Assembly: GCF_020379485.1 (NCBI RefSeq) | Contig: NW_026014799.1 | Location: 135,001-199,000, forward strand | Length of the DNA stretch: 64,000 nucleotides | Source of the DNA: Brassica napus | Taxonomy: Eukaryota > Streptophyta > Magnoliopsida > Brassicales > Brassicaceae | Direction: 5' to 3' | The notes under the pieces: generated by a model | The model's input: only the letters and a program-made list of their open reading frames with translations | Told to the model about the DNA's origin: nothing | Databases searched by the model: none | Translations under genes and position numbers: made by a program | Shown here: positions 1 to 10,307 of the stretch, piece by piece | Layout of the letters: each line of letters begins with the position of its first letter | Numbering within the stretch: position 1 is the stretch's first letter

Positions 1-95
1 GTATCTTCTAAATCATTCATCTTTCTCATCTTCCATTTCTTCATAAACACTCTTCATCTATCTATCTTGAATCCGGGCCCCTCATTACCATCCTC
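1..95 (+). repeat. Extra copy of the element leader segment
   Basis: Bases 1-95 are repeated, apparently without change, at 265-359, just after the PBS. Here the segment precedes the LTR end instead of following it, so leader and LTR are chained: leader, LTR end, PBS, leader. This could be a tandem-element remnant or a template switch. The window edge hides what lies upstream. Confidence 0.85.
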
Positions 96-97
96 TT

Positions 98-242
98 GGT
101 CATATCAAGCACCATTTGGATTCGGGAATATCGAAGGCCTTTCCGCAACCTTCGTGCGACCCTTCAATCCATCATGTTCTCCATCCGGAGTTCATATCCA
201 AATCTGATCCATTCGAGTGAGCCGATCTTAGGGTCCTTCAAG
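98..242 (+). repeat. 3' end of the 5' LTR (partial)
   Basis: This stretch matches about 14549-14692 almost base for base, including the closing GGGTCCTTCAAG before the PBS. Only the last ~145 bp of the LTR is here; the upstream part is replaced by a leader copy. It defines the LTR/PBS boundary of the element. Confidence 0.8.
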
Positions 243-257
243 TGGTATCAGAGCCGC
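243..257 (+). promoter_or_regulatory. Primer-binding site, initiator-Met tRNA type
   Basis: TGGTATCAGAGCC matches the complement of the 3' end of plant initiator methionine tRNA, the usual minus-strand primer of many plant LTR elements. It lies directly after the LTR end. Confidence 0.88.
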
Positions 258-723
258 TCGTTTGGTATCTTCTAAATCATTCATCTTTCTCATCTTCCAT
301 TTCTTCATAAACACTCTTCATCTATCTATCTTGAATCCGGGCCCCTCATTACCATCCTCTATCTATAAAAAAAAAAGAAAAGAAAGATCTGTCTATAAAA
401 AAAAAATAAATTCGAAAAGTTTGATTTGTGGATTGGTGGTGGAAGAGAAAGCCTGTTGGCTGAGGAGAAATCAAGCCTTTGAGGTGGTTAAAACGGATTC
501 CCAAAACCAAAAATCTCTTATCTTCTCTCTTTTAAAATTCCCTTGTGTTTGCTTGGATTTTGTCCATTGAGTTTCTTTGATTTGTTCTTCTTAGAACTTT
601 GAGTGAAAACTTGTTGTGTGACCATCCAAATTCTAAGAGAAACACGTGTGTGGGTGAGGATCAAACACTTGAGAGAGTGAGGATTTTTATCTAACGTTTT
701 GTGTTTAAGAAATTTCAGGAACC
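258..723 (+). other. Untranslated leader of the gypsy element
   Basis: This is the leader between PBS and gag. It contains the second copy of the 95-bp leader segment (265-359), an A-rich run near 366-410 and a stretch near 630-715 that is recognisably shared with the leader at 15535-15625 (AAACACTTGAGAG). No convincing gene is present; a 102-codon open frame here has no recognisable domain. Confidence 0.6.
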
Positions 724-1872
724 ATGAGTAGTGATGATGAACGGAACCGTCCCGGAAACTCAGTTGCCGGATTGTCTAACCTTCAAATGCGTGCTTTGAA
801 TGATTCTATGTCTAACATGTTGAACGTTGGTTTAGATCAGATCCATCAGAGGCTTGATGAGATCCAGGCCAGCCAAGCTCCTTCTAGAGCCGGAGCAAGA
901 AGAGACCGTCTGCGTAGGAACACTCGGTCCGACGATTAGATCCGAGAGGAGGATGATCAAGAGGACGAGGCCAGATCAGCATACCGTCTAAGAAGAGGTC
1001 CTATAACCCGAGATCCAGGTGATGTCAATCCTTTTGCTAGAAATGAACGTACTAATGATAGCCTAAGTGGATTGAAACTAAAAATCCAACCTTTTAAGGG
1101 TAAAAATGATCCTGCTGTTTTTTTTGAATGGGAGAGAAAAATTGAATATGTCTTTGATTGTCAAAACTTTTCTGAACTTAAGAAAGTTAGACTAGCTGTT
1201 ACTGAATTCTCTGGCTATGCTATTAATTGGTATGATCAAGTTGTGACCCTTATGAGGAGAACAGGTGAGAGACCGATTGAGACATGGGATGAGTTTTCCA
1301 TGCTGATGAGGAGACGATTTGTTCCTGCTCATTATCACCGAGACCTCCACCAGAAACTCAGACGCTTGCTTCAAGGCACTAAGTCCGTGGAAGACTTGGA
1401 AACTTTGATGATCAAGGCTGATGTAGACGAGCCCATGGACGCCACTATGGCTAGGTTCCTCTCTGGCCTTAACCGAGACATCCAAGACCGTATGGAGCTT
1501 CAAGAGTATGGTAGTGTGGAACATATGCTACACAAGGCCATCTTGATCGAGCAACAAATTAAGAGGAAGAGTTTCTCATAGCCGGCCATTACCTCTAAAC
1601 CGGCCTACTCTCCTTGATCGGCTTTTGCTCCTAAGCCAAGCTACCAAGACAAAGGTAAGTCTTCTTCCACAACACATAATGCTTTTAAAACTGATGTCCC
1701 TGCTCGTGATGTCAAAGGAAAGGCAGTTGATACTTCTGGCAGAGCAAGAGACATTAGGTGTTTCAAATGTCAAGGTCTAGGACATTTTGCCAAAAACTGT
1801 CCCAACCAACGAGTGATGATTCTTACGGAGAATGGAGAAGTTAAATCTGAGGATGAGCAGGAGAACAAATAA
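724..1872 (+). pseudogene. gag: gag pseudogene of the gypsy element
   Basis: It encodes the capsid/nucleocapsid precursor that packages element RNA. The start is the ATG at 724 (MSSDDERN). A Retrotrans_gag-type core follows from about 1072 to 1578 (PFKGKNDPAVFFEWERKIEY, then WDEFSMLMRRRFVP). A CCHC zinc knuckle, CFKCQGLGHFAKNC, is at 1759-1800. All parts share one frame but are broken by in-frame stops at 937 (TAG), 1579 (TAG), 1615 (TGA) and 1870 (TAA). The frame continues into the protease region, so gag and PR were one polyprotein. No product is expected. Confidence 0.88.
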
Positions 1873-2562
1873 TATCTTGGTCCTATCTTTGATGAAGAGG
1901 ACGAGTCCTTTGGATATCCGCATCACGGGCCACTACTCGTTGCTAGGAAAGGCATGGTCGAGTCTATTTTCGATGAGACGGACGGCCGCTTGGTCGATGG
2001 TTCCGACCCAGCCTTTGATGATGAGTCCGACCCAATCTATGATGAGGAGCCTTGCTTTGACTATCCAGCTCATGGTCCTCTACTTGTCACAAGAAGAACT
2101 CTGAGTGTCCAACCCAAAAACAATGAAAAGGAACAAAGGGAGAATCTCTTTCATTCTCGATGCTTAGTTTCTGAAAAGGTTTGCTTTTTGATTGTTGATG
2201 GTGGGAGTTGTACTAATGTTGCTAGTGACACACTTGTCAAGAAACTAGGACTTGCTTCTCGGCCTCTCTCTCGTCCTTTCAGGATGGAATGGCTAAACGA
2301 GGCTGGAGAACAGTATGTGAAAGAGCAAGTCACTGTCCCTATTACCATTGGCCGATATGAGGACGAGGTCGTTTGCAACGTTCTTCCTATGGATGCATGC
2401 CACATTCTCTTGGGCCGGCCATGGCAATTTGATAAGAGAGCCGTGCATGATGACTTCACAAACCGACACTCCTTTGATCATAAAGGGAAGAAGATCACGC
2501 TTGTTCCTTTGACACCTTTTGGAGGTTCATCAAGATCAGATCCAGCTCAAGAAGAACCGTGA
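1873..2562 (+). pseudogene. Acidic spacer and aspartic protease region of the gypsy polyprotein
   Basis: This continues the gag frame. An acidic spacer with repeated FDEED, FDDESDP and YDEEP phrases runs to about 2100, then a retropepsin-like domain follows. The putative active-site phrase is FLIVDGGSCTNVAS near 2190, with DGG where many retropepsins have DSG or DTG; the closing ILLGRPWQF lies near 2405. The frame ends at TGA 2560-2562, after which RT lies in another frame. The acidic spacer resembles the ORF at 15631-16415. The domain call rests on these short motifs. Confidence 0.8.
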
Positions 2563-2566
2563 CAAG

Positions 2567-3359
2567 GAAACCATGCCAGATGAACCTGAATCATCCCAAC
2601 GGAACTCCAATTTCTATATCAAACAAAGTCAGGTCAAGAGATCTCTTTACTCCCAAAAGCCATTTCTTTTACTTGTGTACAAAGAATCTCTTATGGCTTC
2701 TTCTTCTGACCTTGCACCGAAGATTCCGAGTGAACTTTTTGATGTTTTGCAGAAGTATTCTGATGTTTTTCCAGATGAGAATCCTAAGGGATTACCTTCA
2801 GTACGAGGCATTGAGCATCAGATCGACCTTGTTCCAGGCGCGTCTCTACCAAACCGGCCAGCTTACCGTACCAATCCGGTAGAGACCAAGGAACTTCAGA
2901 AACAGATTGGTGACCTTCTTGAGAAAGGCTACATCCGGGAAAGGCTCAGTCCTTGTGCCGTTCCTGTCCTTCTCGTGCCCGAAAAGGATGGTTCTTGGCG
3001 CATGTGTGTGGTGTGCCATCAACAACATCACAGTAAAGTATAGGCAACCCATCCCTAGGCTAGATGACATGCTTGATGAGTTGCATGGACCATGTGTCTT
3101 TTCTAAAATTTATTTGAAAAGTGGCTATCACCAGATTAGGATGAAGGAAGGTGATGAGTGGAAAACCGCATTTAAAACCAAGTTAGGATTGTATGAATGG
3201 CTTGCTATGCCATTTGGTCTTACTAATGCACCTAGCACTTTCATGCGTTTAATGAATCATGTCTTGAGGTTATTCATAGGTCATTTTGTTGTTGTCTACT
3301 TTGATGACATTCTTGTCTATAGCAAAAACCTTGAAGATCATAAGATGCATCTCAAATCT
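2567..3359 (+). pseudogene. pol: Reverse transcriptase, 5' part, inactivated
   Basis: The linker to RT starts in a new frame. The N-terminal RT phrases VRGIEHQIDLVPGASLP (about 2800) and [18 protein letters not shown] (about 2910-2960) are clear. A small deletion near 3010-3020 shifts frame in front of [18 protein letters not shown]. Motif A reads [15 protein letters not shown]: codon 3111-3113 is TAT where the conserved catalytic Asp is expected. Motif [10 protein letters not shown], is intact at about 3298-3324. RT is cut at codon level by the nested element at 3365 and resumes at 11639. Confidence 0.9.
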
Positions 3360-3364
3360 GTTCT
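3360..3364. repeat. Target-site duplication GTTCT, left copy
   Basis: GTTCT directly precedes the TGTGGG terminus of the nested element and is repeated at 11639-11643 after its CCAACA terminus. Joining the flanks through one copy restores the RT phrase KSVLEVLRKEKLF, which supports a simple integration event. Confidence 0.93.
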
Positions 3365-4687
3365 TGTGGGAACCGAAATTTACACTGTCGATTTCCGTTT
3401 AAATAAGGAAACTAGGAAAACCCTAATTCCCAGAGGACCCAAATATCTGTTAATTACCTCACGTCAAGCAATCAGAACACGAGAATAACAACGACAAAGT
3501 ATAATAAATCGAGAAAGAGAGCAAAGAAGATCTTATTCCGAATTTGCGTATGAGCGTTTACAACAAGGTATAAGCCTGGGCTCGAGAGCTGTCGGCGAGA
3601 TTCCTAGTTCTAGTAACCCTAAGACGGCTAAACCTAATTGAGTTGCAGCTCGAAATAACAAAAACGGAAAATTGCCTAAATTGCTCTAAGTGCTAAGTTT
3701 GCTCTGAAAAAAGTTCCCTTCTCTGCTCCTCGCCTAGGACTCCTTATATACTAGCTCCAAGGTCGGTTTACGCTTTTACTCTTCTGCCCTTAAGCCGTCA
3801 TCGCATAAAAATGAAGTTATTCCATTTTTCCCGATCTTCACAATTATCTTCAAAACTTCCGTATTTATCCGCGGAAACTTGACATTTATCCTTCCTCGTG
3901 GGCCAAGCGTGAACCATGCTGTGGTTCACGGGCTTTTGGTTAGGAAAAATCGTAGGATGGGCCTCGAGTCGTGTTTTACGTCCCTTTGGGCCGTCTTCCG
4001 ACTCGACACATTTACTACGAGTTTTCCGCGGTTTCTAATCCGCGAAGTTTGATCGATGAATTAGAATAGCGGGAAACATGGACTGAGCTTGCTACGGTCT
4101 TCGGGAGATAGCATTCGAAGGTTTGACGAGAATGCAAGGACTGGTGTCGTATCGATGTTCGGAAAGGTTCAATCGCTAGACAGCGACCGAACTTTGGCTC
4201 GAGCCCGGTCGCTACGTAGCGACCGAGCGGGATGATCGCTCGGTCGCTACGTAGCGACCGAGCTTTGGCTTGAGCTCGATCGCTACGTAGCGATCGAGCG
4301 GGACGATCGCTATGTAGCGACCGAGCTTGGCCGAGCTCGGTCGCTACGTAGCGACCGAGCGGGACGATCGCTTAGTCGCTACGTAGCGACCGAGCTTTGG
4401 TTCGAGCTCGGTCGCTACGTAGCGACCGAGCGGGACGATCGCTCGGTCGCTACGTAGCGACCGAGCTTGGCTTAGGTTTGGTTGCTGCATAGCGATCGGA
4501 CGGCGTGTATGCGCGGTGACCGAGCTTGGTTTGTTCGGTTTGAATCCCAAAGGATACTTCTTCGTAAAAACTTCGCATTGGTTATTTTTACGAAAATTAC
4601 ATCTCTCCTTTTACTATCTCTTTCGGAAATACGATCTCCGAGGATTTTCGGGTGGTAATTTCGTCGTAACCGTTTTTGACCCCAATA
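3365..4687 (-). repeat. 3' LTR of the nested Tat-like element
   Basis: This 1323-bp LTR is nearly the same as 10308-11638 outside its palindromic repeat block. Its inner end reads CCCCAATA where the other LTR ends CCCCAACA, so the terminal CA here has mutated. A TATA-like TATATAAGGAG on the - strand lies near 3742-3752. Confidence 0.92.
4160..4480. repeat. Palindromic tandem repeats in the LTR (~9 copies)
   Basis: About nine copies of the perfect palindrome CGGTCGCTACGTAGCGACCG or close variants recur every ~33-38 bp, linked by GAGCGGGACGATCG and GAGCTTTGGCTCGAG. Each unit could fold into a cruciform or hairpin. The same block is in the other LTR (11110-11420) and is enlarged at 55350-56190. 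Confidence 0.9.
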
Positions 4688-4706
4688 GTTAGGCCCCCCA
4701 GCCCGT
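4688..4706 (-). promoter_or_regulatory. Polypurine tract of the nested element
   Basis: Read on the - strand, CGGGCTGGGGGGCCTAAC abuts the LTR start. A G-rich tract directly next to the 3' LTR is where plus-strand DNA synthesis is primed. The CCTAAC tail makes it an imperfect tract. Confidence 0.6.
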
Positions 4707-4947
4707 TAGGATCATGCATCGTAGGATCCTAGCGTGCGGTTAGGCATGTTTGGCAAGTTAGGCGTGATGGATGGAATTAATATCCGAAAGTCCGAGCTTG
4801 AATAGTAAATCCTCATGCCTATAAGAAGGGAGGTAACTTGTTCCATAATTTTTTCACTTTCTTGTCTTTCTCTAAGATCTTTCTTAAGAGAAACTTTCTA
4901 TCTTTCTCTCCACCCTTTTCCTCTATTCTCTCAGGAGAAGTGTAAAG

Positions 4948-6742
4948 ATGTCGAGCAAGAAAAAGATTGCGAAAAAAGGGTCTTCGTCCGCGAGTCCTTA
5001 TGAAGAGCTCATCGTTCCGAAGATGGAGTTCGTGCCTCACTTGGTGCATCCTGCCGAGAATGAGGCATGGTGGGTTGCTCATTATGGCTCGTTGACCCCT
5101 CCCAAGGAGAAGCCGTTCCCGGTCCTGGTCCATCGTGGAGTCGAGGAAGGGGATGCAAGCAGGAGTACCGACGAGTTTCTCGCGATCATGCGATCTTTCT
5201 ACCATATCCCGGATGCTGTGGAATTCCGGGTTCCCCGCCGCGGGTAATGTGCTAACAGCCCCCCAGAGGGTTACTTTACTTGCTACGAGGCGTTCGTAGT
5301 GCGTTGTCGCCTATGGTTCCCAATACCCGAAATTCTCGTCCGAGTGTTGGATCGTTTCGAAGTTGCGATAAGTCAGTTGACTCCCCTTGCCATTCAGCAT
5401 CTTATCGGGATCCTGATTCTAAGCTACGAGCATGGCCTTTCCCTTTCCGTCGATCATTATGAAGCGCTTTTGAGACTTCAACTTGTCACAGATATGGATA
5501 AGCATAGGCTGGCCCCTCGGAAATTTATGTCAGTGGTTAAGAAGTTCATTTCGAACTTCAACTCGTGGAAGAAGTTCTTTTTCTTTGTTCGTGTAGACAC
5601 TGCGTCCGTCGAAGAGAGTTGCATTCCACTGTTCCGGAGGTTGCCGAATGATCGTCCCTTCATCAACCCTCTTGCTCCGTTCCCCGAGGACATCATTGCG
5701 GTGAGAGATGTTCTCAGGAACGGTCCTTTCTTCTGGACTTCTTTTACGCCGACGAGGGTTCGGAAGGCATTGAGATTCGTGCGACCCGGTCCTGCTTTGG
5801 CTGCGAACACGGGAAGCGACTCCGAACCTGACGACCAGAATCCCGTCGAAGCTCCAACAGCTATACCGTAGTCGAGCTCTTGGAAGGGAAAAGATGTCGA
5901 TCTTGGCGACATAAGAGTTTTCGATGGATGACTCTATGCTTCCAGGATGGGATCCGAACCTTGCTTACGGCGATGGGAGTGGTTCGAGCGAGGCCCCTAT
6001 TCCAGATTTCGACGATTTCTTCGCTGGTCTGCCACCGGGTTTCGATGCTCCTCCTCCTACGAAAGAATCGGCGAGGCCGAGAGTCGTTGCGGAAGGATCT
6101 CGCATCATCAATGGGGTTAGTTTTTTGAGAATTTTTTGGTGATTGTCCTATGTATATATTTATAACATGTCAATCGATTTTGCAGGGCCTGAGCTTGCTG
6201 GGCTCGGCCATTGAGGCGGGCCATAGAGAAGCCATGGTCTACCGCTTCAAAGCGGAGAAAGCGGAGCGGGATCTCGCTCGTGTGCAAGGCGAGATGTTGG
6301 AGCGAGAAGCGCAACTTACTCGTGATCATGCACGGGCAATCCGCAAAGCGGAAAGGAAAGGCAAAAGGGAAATCGTCGAGGTGATGAAGACTCGTGCCTC
6401 TCAATTCCAGGTTGAGTATGGGAACCTCAAGAATGCCTTTACCTCGGTGGGTGACTTTCGCGAGTGCCGCGGTTCGGTCGGAAGTCTTGGAGGACGCGAG
6501 CCGATGACTATGTGTTTGAAGAGGAAATGAGCTTGATGAAGAGTGGGATGAATGAACGTGCCCATGCCGAGGCGCTTATCCCTCCGATCGACGAGCGGAT
6601 TCATGGGTTCTGGGATTCCATCCCGGTTTCCCCTGATACCGAGGAGGTTCCGACCGGGTTTCCCGATGGTGGCGAGGAAGTGGATCGTCCCGCGGATGCG
6701 TTCGGTGCTTCGTTGTCCGGGGACTTTGACTTTGGATTATGA
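4948..6742 (+). pseudogene. Antisense ORF (putative plant transposon protein) of the Tat-like element
   Basis: This ORF runs opposite to the element, starting ~260 bp from the 3' LTR. It begins [11 protein letters not shown], and the conserved middle ([20 protein letters not shown], then [16 protein letters not shown]) matches the 'putative gypsy type transposon' family seen in Tat elements. A GAA-like codon is TAA at 5245-5247. Frameshifts occur near 5900 and near 6480. A GT..AG intron of ~70 bp (about 6116-6186, ending TTTTGCAG) precedes a charged helical region ([20 protein letters not shown]). The end is GDFDFGL at 6742. The function of this family is unknown; this copy cannot make a full protein. 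Confidence 0.8.
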
Positions 6743-7890
6743 GGGATGGATCAGTTATCCTTTTATCGGTTTTCGGCCGAGTGTGGCCCTTTGAATTTGG
6801 ATTTTGTTTAGGCCTAGATGGCCGTATTTGTATTTACTGGGACTGGCCGTTGGTGGCTTTGAATCCCTTGCCGCTTTACGCGGTTTATTTATATGACGAA
6901 TGTTTTGTTTCGAGTTTTCCTAAGTAGGGTTGAAGTAAATATGAGTTGTCGTCTCGTATTTAGTTCTGATTAGACGTTCAATCTGTTGGTTCGTTCGTGA
7001 TTTTCGTAAAAATTTACTTATCTTTACGATTTTCGAGAACATTGAGATACGAACGGAGAGACATGATTTAGGATCTCGTATCTTTTAGATATCATGCCTT
7101 GAGATGTTTGAGACCAGAGCGTTGGGTTTAGGGCAAGACCTAGGTTTACTTTCGGTTAAGGTTTGTGCGGTGACTAGCCGGCTATCGTTTTTCCTGTTGC
7201 GATTTCTTCCTGATTCTCATCGATTTAAAGTCCGCGATATGTTCTCGGCTTATATGACTTGTATGGTACGAATCGAGCATCTTCTCAGAATCAACTGGAA
7301 GTGCTAAACCAAAATTTTGGATTTTTGTTGTAGCGCGGTTTTGTCCTTGTGCTGGACATTTTTAAAGATCAAAAGAGTGATCAAATTGCGTTTGTTTAAG
7401 ACGGCTGGCGTGTTCGTCGGAGCCAATCGACGAACGGGGTGTAAGGTTTTTGGTGGTCGCGTTCGGACAATTTGTTAGCATTGTTCTCGAATTTTAAATT
7501 TTGCGATGTCTCGCGGTTATTTCGAGGATTATACGTGTATTTTTGCGTGTTTGAAAGATGATAATCTTTACGATTTTTGGGCCGGAAGGGGCCGCAGACA
7601 AGAGTCTTAACGTTTTTAGGCGTGTCCTGAAAGTTTCTTTTGTGTTTTACTGAAGCGTAAACGTTTTCGATAAAAAGGACAACGTATATTGTAGTAAAAG
7701 TTTTTGAAGTTTCTAAAAACTCGATTACAATAATGAAGATTTTTCTAAGTGGGAGTATACGAGTATACGCACCCATTCCCCCCCCCTTTTTAGAGAGGGG
7801 GATAGCTGAACTCGTCTTTTGACTAGCTGCCTACGTACCCCTTTCGAGGATCAAGCCATCTCGTAGTTCTGTTTCATGCCGCGAGTGTTC
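6743..7890. other. Non-coding spacer of the nested element
   Basis: This lies between the antisense ORF and the protease remnant. No RT, RNase H or integrase motif is visible on either strand. A C-run occurs near 7778-7787. Open frames here are short and featureless. It marks where pol was deleted, or is long-standing spacer sequence. Confidence 0.6.
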
Positions 7891-8343
7891 TTACTCGGCG
7901 GTAGATGTCGCGATGTCCGCCTTGACCGTGTCGATCGTGGCTGGGTCGACGCTATTTTCCGGATGTTCCGGTTGAGTTGTCGCGTGGGCTTTGGATTTAT
8001 GTCGAGCTTCGACGTCCGATGTGTTTGCGTCGATAGACGATTTTATTTCGTCTTCTCCCGGGGCGCTTTTGGCTGAAGATCGATCTATCTTCGCGCGTTT
8101 GCCGTTTGCAGTTGCAGAAGCCGTGATTTGCCTTAACTTATACTCCGCGAGGAAGCATAGTCGCGACTGTTTTTGGCATCCCCAGATGGCCGCGACTCCG
8201 CTCGGCGTTGGGAACTTGAGACCCAGGTCGACGAGTACCCTTCCGACTTCTAAATCTCGTATGACGAGATCTATGACGAGCGGGTCGCAGTGAGGTTGGT
8301 CGATACCGCCGGCTTCTTCCTCTGTGAAGGTGATCGAGCAACT
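7891..8343 (-). pseudogene. Protease remnant with its active-site segment deleted
   Basis: This continues the gag frame after a TAA at 8344-8346. Phrases typical of Tat-group protease occur in order: [38 protein letters not shown], then directly [18 protein letters not shown] and [13 protein letters not shown]. In relatives VLVD is followed by the TGST active site and the rest of the domain; here that middle is missing without loss of frame. The frame runs on to TAA at 7891-7893 with no RT behind it. Confidence 0.75.
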
Positions 8344-10242
8344 TTAGCCGTCTCGAGGAGGAGACCATGTAGGCCAATTTGCACTTGACTCTGCCTTCCA
8401 TTGGTAAGCCTTGATGGCCGACACGGTATCGCCGCAGTATTGTGATCCTCCGATGATCATATTGACTCTGCGACGATTGTTATCGTTCCCTTTGTCATCC
8501 GGCCTCCTACCGCGTTTATCCCCAGGTTGGTTTCGTTGAGGGGATTTTTCAGCGGGCGGATTTCTATCCGTCTTTGGAGGCCGATCAGAATCGAGGATGA
8601 GATCCTTGACGCTAGTTACTTCCGAAAGCTCTCCAGCGAGTAGCTTCGCGGCCAGTCTTGCTCCCAAGACTTTGCAGTTGGTCGTGGAGTGTCCTCGGGA
8701 TTGGTGGAACTCGCAGAAGGTGTTTTTGTCATACCCTTGATTGCGAGTCCATGTGTTGCCCGTGGTCCGGCCTTGATCCGAATTGATCGCATAGTTATGC
8801 GCCCCTTGGAGATCTTCCCCCTCGTGATGGACGTACTTGTCGTTACGAGAGTTCTTCTTTTTCCCCTTCGGATCTGCGTCTTTCGAGGATGGTCTTGCCG
8901 GCTTATGTTTTTGCGATAAGACTTTAGTTTCTTCCTCGACTATGATGTAGTCCGTTGCTTTGTGGAGGGCGTCCTGGATCGTTCGCGGTTTATCGAGAGT
9001 TATCCATTTTCTGAATTTCAACTTGTACCAGAGCGTCTTTCTTAGCGCGTCGATGGCCACTTTGTCGCTTATCCCGCTGACCCTGGACATTATCAGCTTG
9101 AACCAACTGATAAACTCGCGGAGGGGTTCGTCTTCCCTCTGGGAGAGACTCCAGAGGTCAACATCGGAGGTTTCTCTGTCTATGAATACAGAGTACTGTT
9201 TGAGAAATTCCGATGCGAGCTGTCGAAAACTCCCGATGGTGTTGCGACGAAGGCGTGCGAACCATTCGAGCGCTGCTCCTTCAAGATTTTCGACGAACAG
9301 GCGGCAATAGCCGGCATCTTTTTCGCCGTCCTTCAGTCTTGCTCTTCCCATCGCGATGTGGAAAGCCTGAAGGTGCGCTTTTGGATCGGCCGTACCATCG
9401 TACTTTGGTACTTTGATCTTTCCCGGATCGGACACCCTCATGTCCGAAATGCGACTGGTAAAGGGGGTCTTTCGAGCTCCTTCTAGCAGTCGATCGATCT
9501 CGGGGGCAGCACTAGTAGAATGATGGATTTGAGACTTTACGGCTCTCACTTCTGCCGCAGTCTTGGTGATGTAGTCGCGAAGATCGCGGATGACCGATGT
9601 CTCGTCAGTAGATTTCTGAGCCTGTCGGTGTTTACTGCGGGTAAGCTCGGTTTGCCTTTCAGCCAGCTCCTCCTGTTCGTTCCAATAGGCGATCTCTTCT
9701 TCTTCCGTCATTGGTTTTTTGAACGGGGAACCTTCCCGAGCAGATCGGCTCCTGGTCCTTCTTGGATGTCTGTCGACATCCTCGTCGGTGTCGTTGGAGA
9801 CATCGCTAGGATCCAGGTCAATGTGTTCGGCTTCGTTATCCTCCGAGTCCTTTGCAGGGGGCGGAAGACTTTCAGAGTTCCCCTTTTCGATGGGAGATTT
9901 CTCGCTAGGGTTTTGACCGGAAGGTCGTTCCCGCGCGACTCCTGTTCTATCGAGTGGGGTGGCAAAGTCGAGCCTCTTCCCACGGATTTTGGTGGTTCCG
10001 CGGGGACGGATTGCTTGGGTCCTTGCCGTTAAGGTTTCAACCTGTTTGGTCAAGGTATTCACGAGCTTATCCTGTTCTTCCGACCTTTTCTAATAGGTGG
10101 CGAACATCTTTTTGAACTCCTCGAGCGTCGCGGCGTTGGCTTGCGCGTTGGCCGCGGATACGTCCGCTACTGGAGTGTGGAGATCGGTGCCGCTGCCTCC
10201 GTTAAGAGGAATTTGCACGTTATCCGCGTCGCTGGTTGACAT
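8344..10242 (-). pseudogene. gag: gag of the nested Tat-like element
   Basis: The start is the ATG at 10242 ([18 protein letters not shown]). The capsid core includes [40 protein letters not shown] and [35 protein letters not shown] motif lies near the C-terminal third, a poor zinc knuckle. One in-frame TAG at 10090-10092 interrupts [12 protein letters not shown]; the related copy at 54277 has a Glu codon there. Otherwise 572 codons are open. Gag would assemble virus-like particles; with pol missing, it would have to work with a partner element's enzymes. Confidence 0.88.
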
Positions 10243-10282
10243 GTCTGACTGTGTGTGGCTTTTGCGGGTTAGATTGATCCGT

Positions 10283-10307
10283 ACCCCCCCTCCTTCTAGC
10301 GCCAAAC
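10283..10307 (-). promoter_or_regulatory. Probable primer-binding site of the nested element
   Basis: On the - strand the bases just inside the 5' LTR read TTTGGCGCTAGAAGGAGG. The position is right for a PBS and TGGCGC is common in Tat-group elements. I could not assign the primer tRNA with certainty. Confidence 0.55.

Noticed and set aside
243..257. tRNA gene fragments at TGGTATCAGAGC sites (243, 14693, 19330, 32580, 45103, 59509)
   Set aside because: Each lies directly inside an LTR end, which is the position of a primer-binding site. No cloverleaf surrounds them.
4160..4480. Rho-independent-like terminators or operators at the palindromes
   Set aside because: This is plant DNA and the palindromes are tandem LTR repeats without T-runs. 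A role as factor-binding sites is possible but not shown.
4819..5912. - strand frames opposite the antisense ORF (for example 4819-5205, 5478-5912)
   Set aside because: The + strand frame has the conserved family core and intron; these are complementary-strand shadows.
8689..10032. + strand open frames at 8689-10032
   Set aside because: They are shadows of the - strand gag, which has the conserved domain phrases and proper order.
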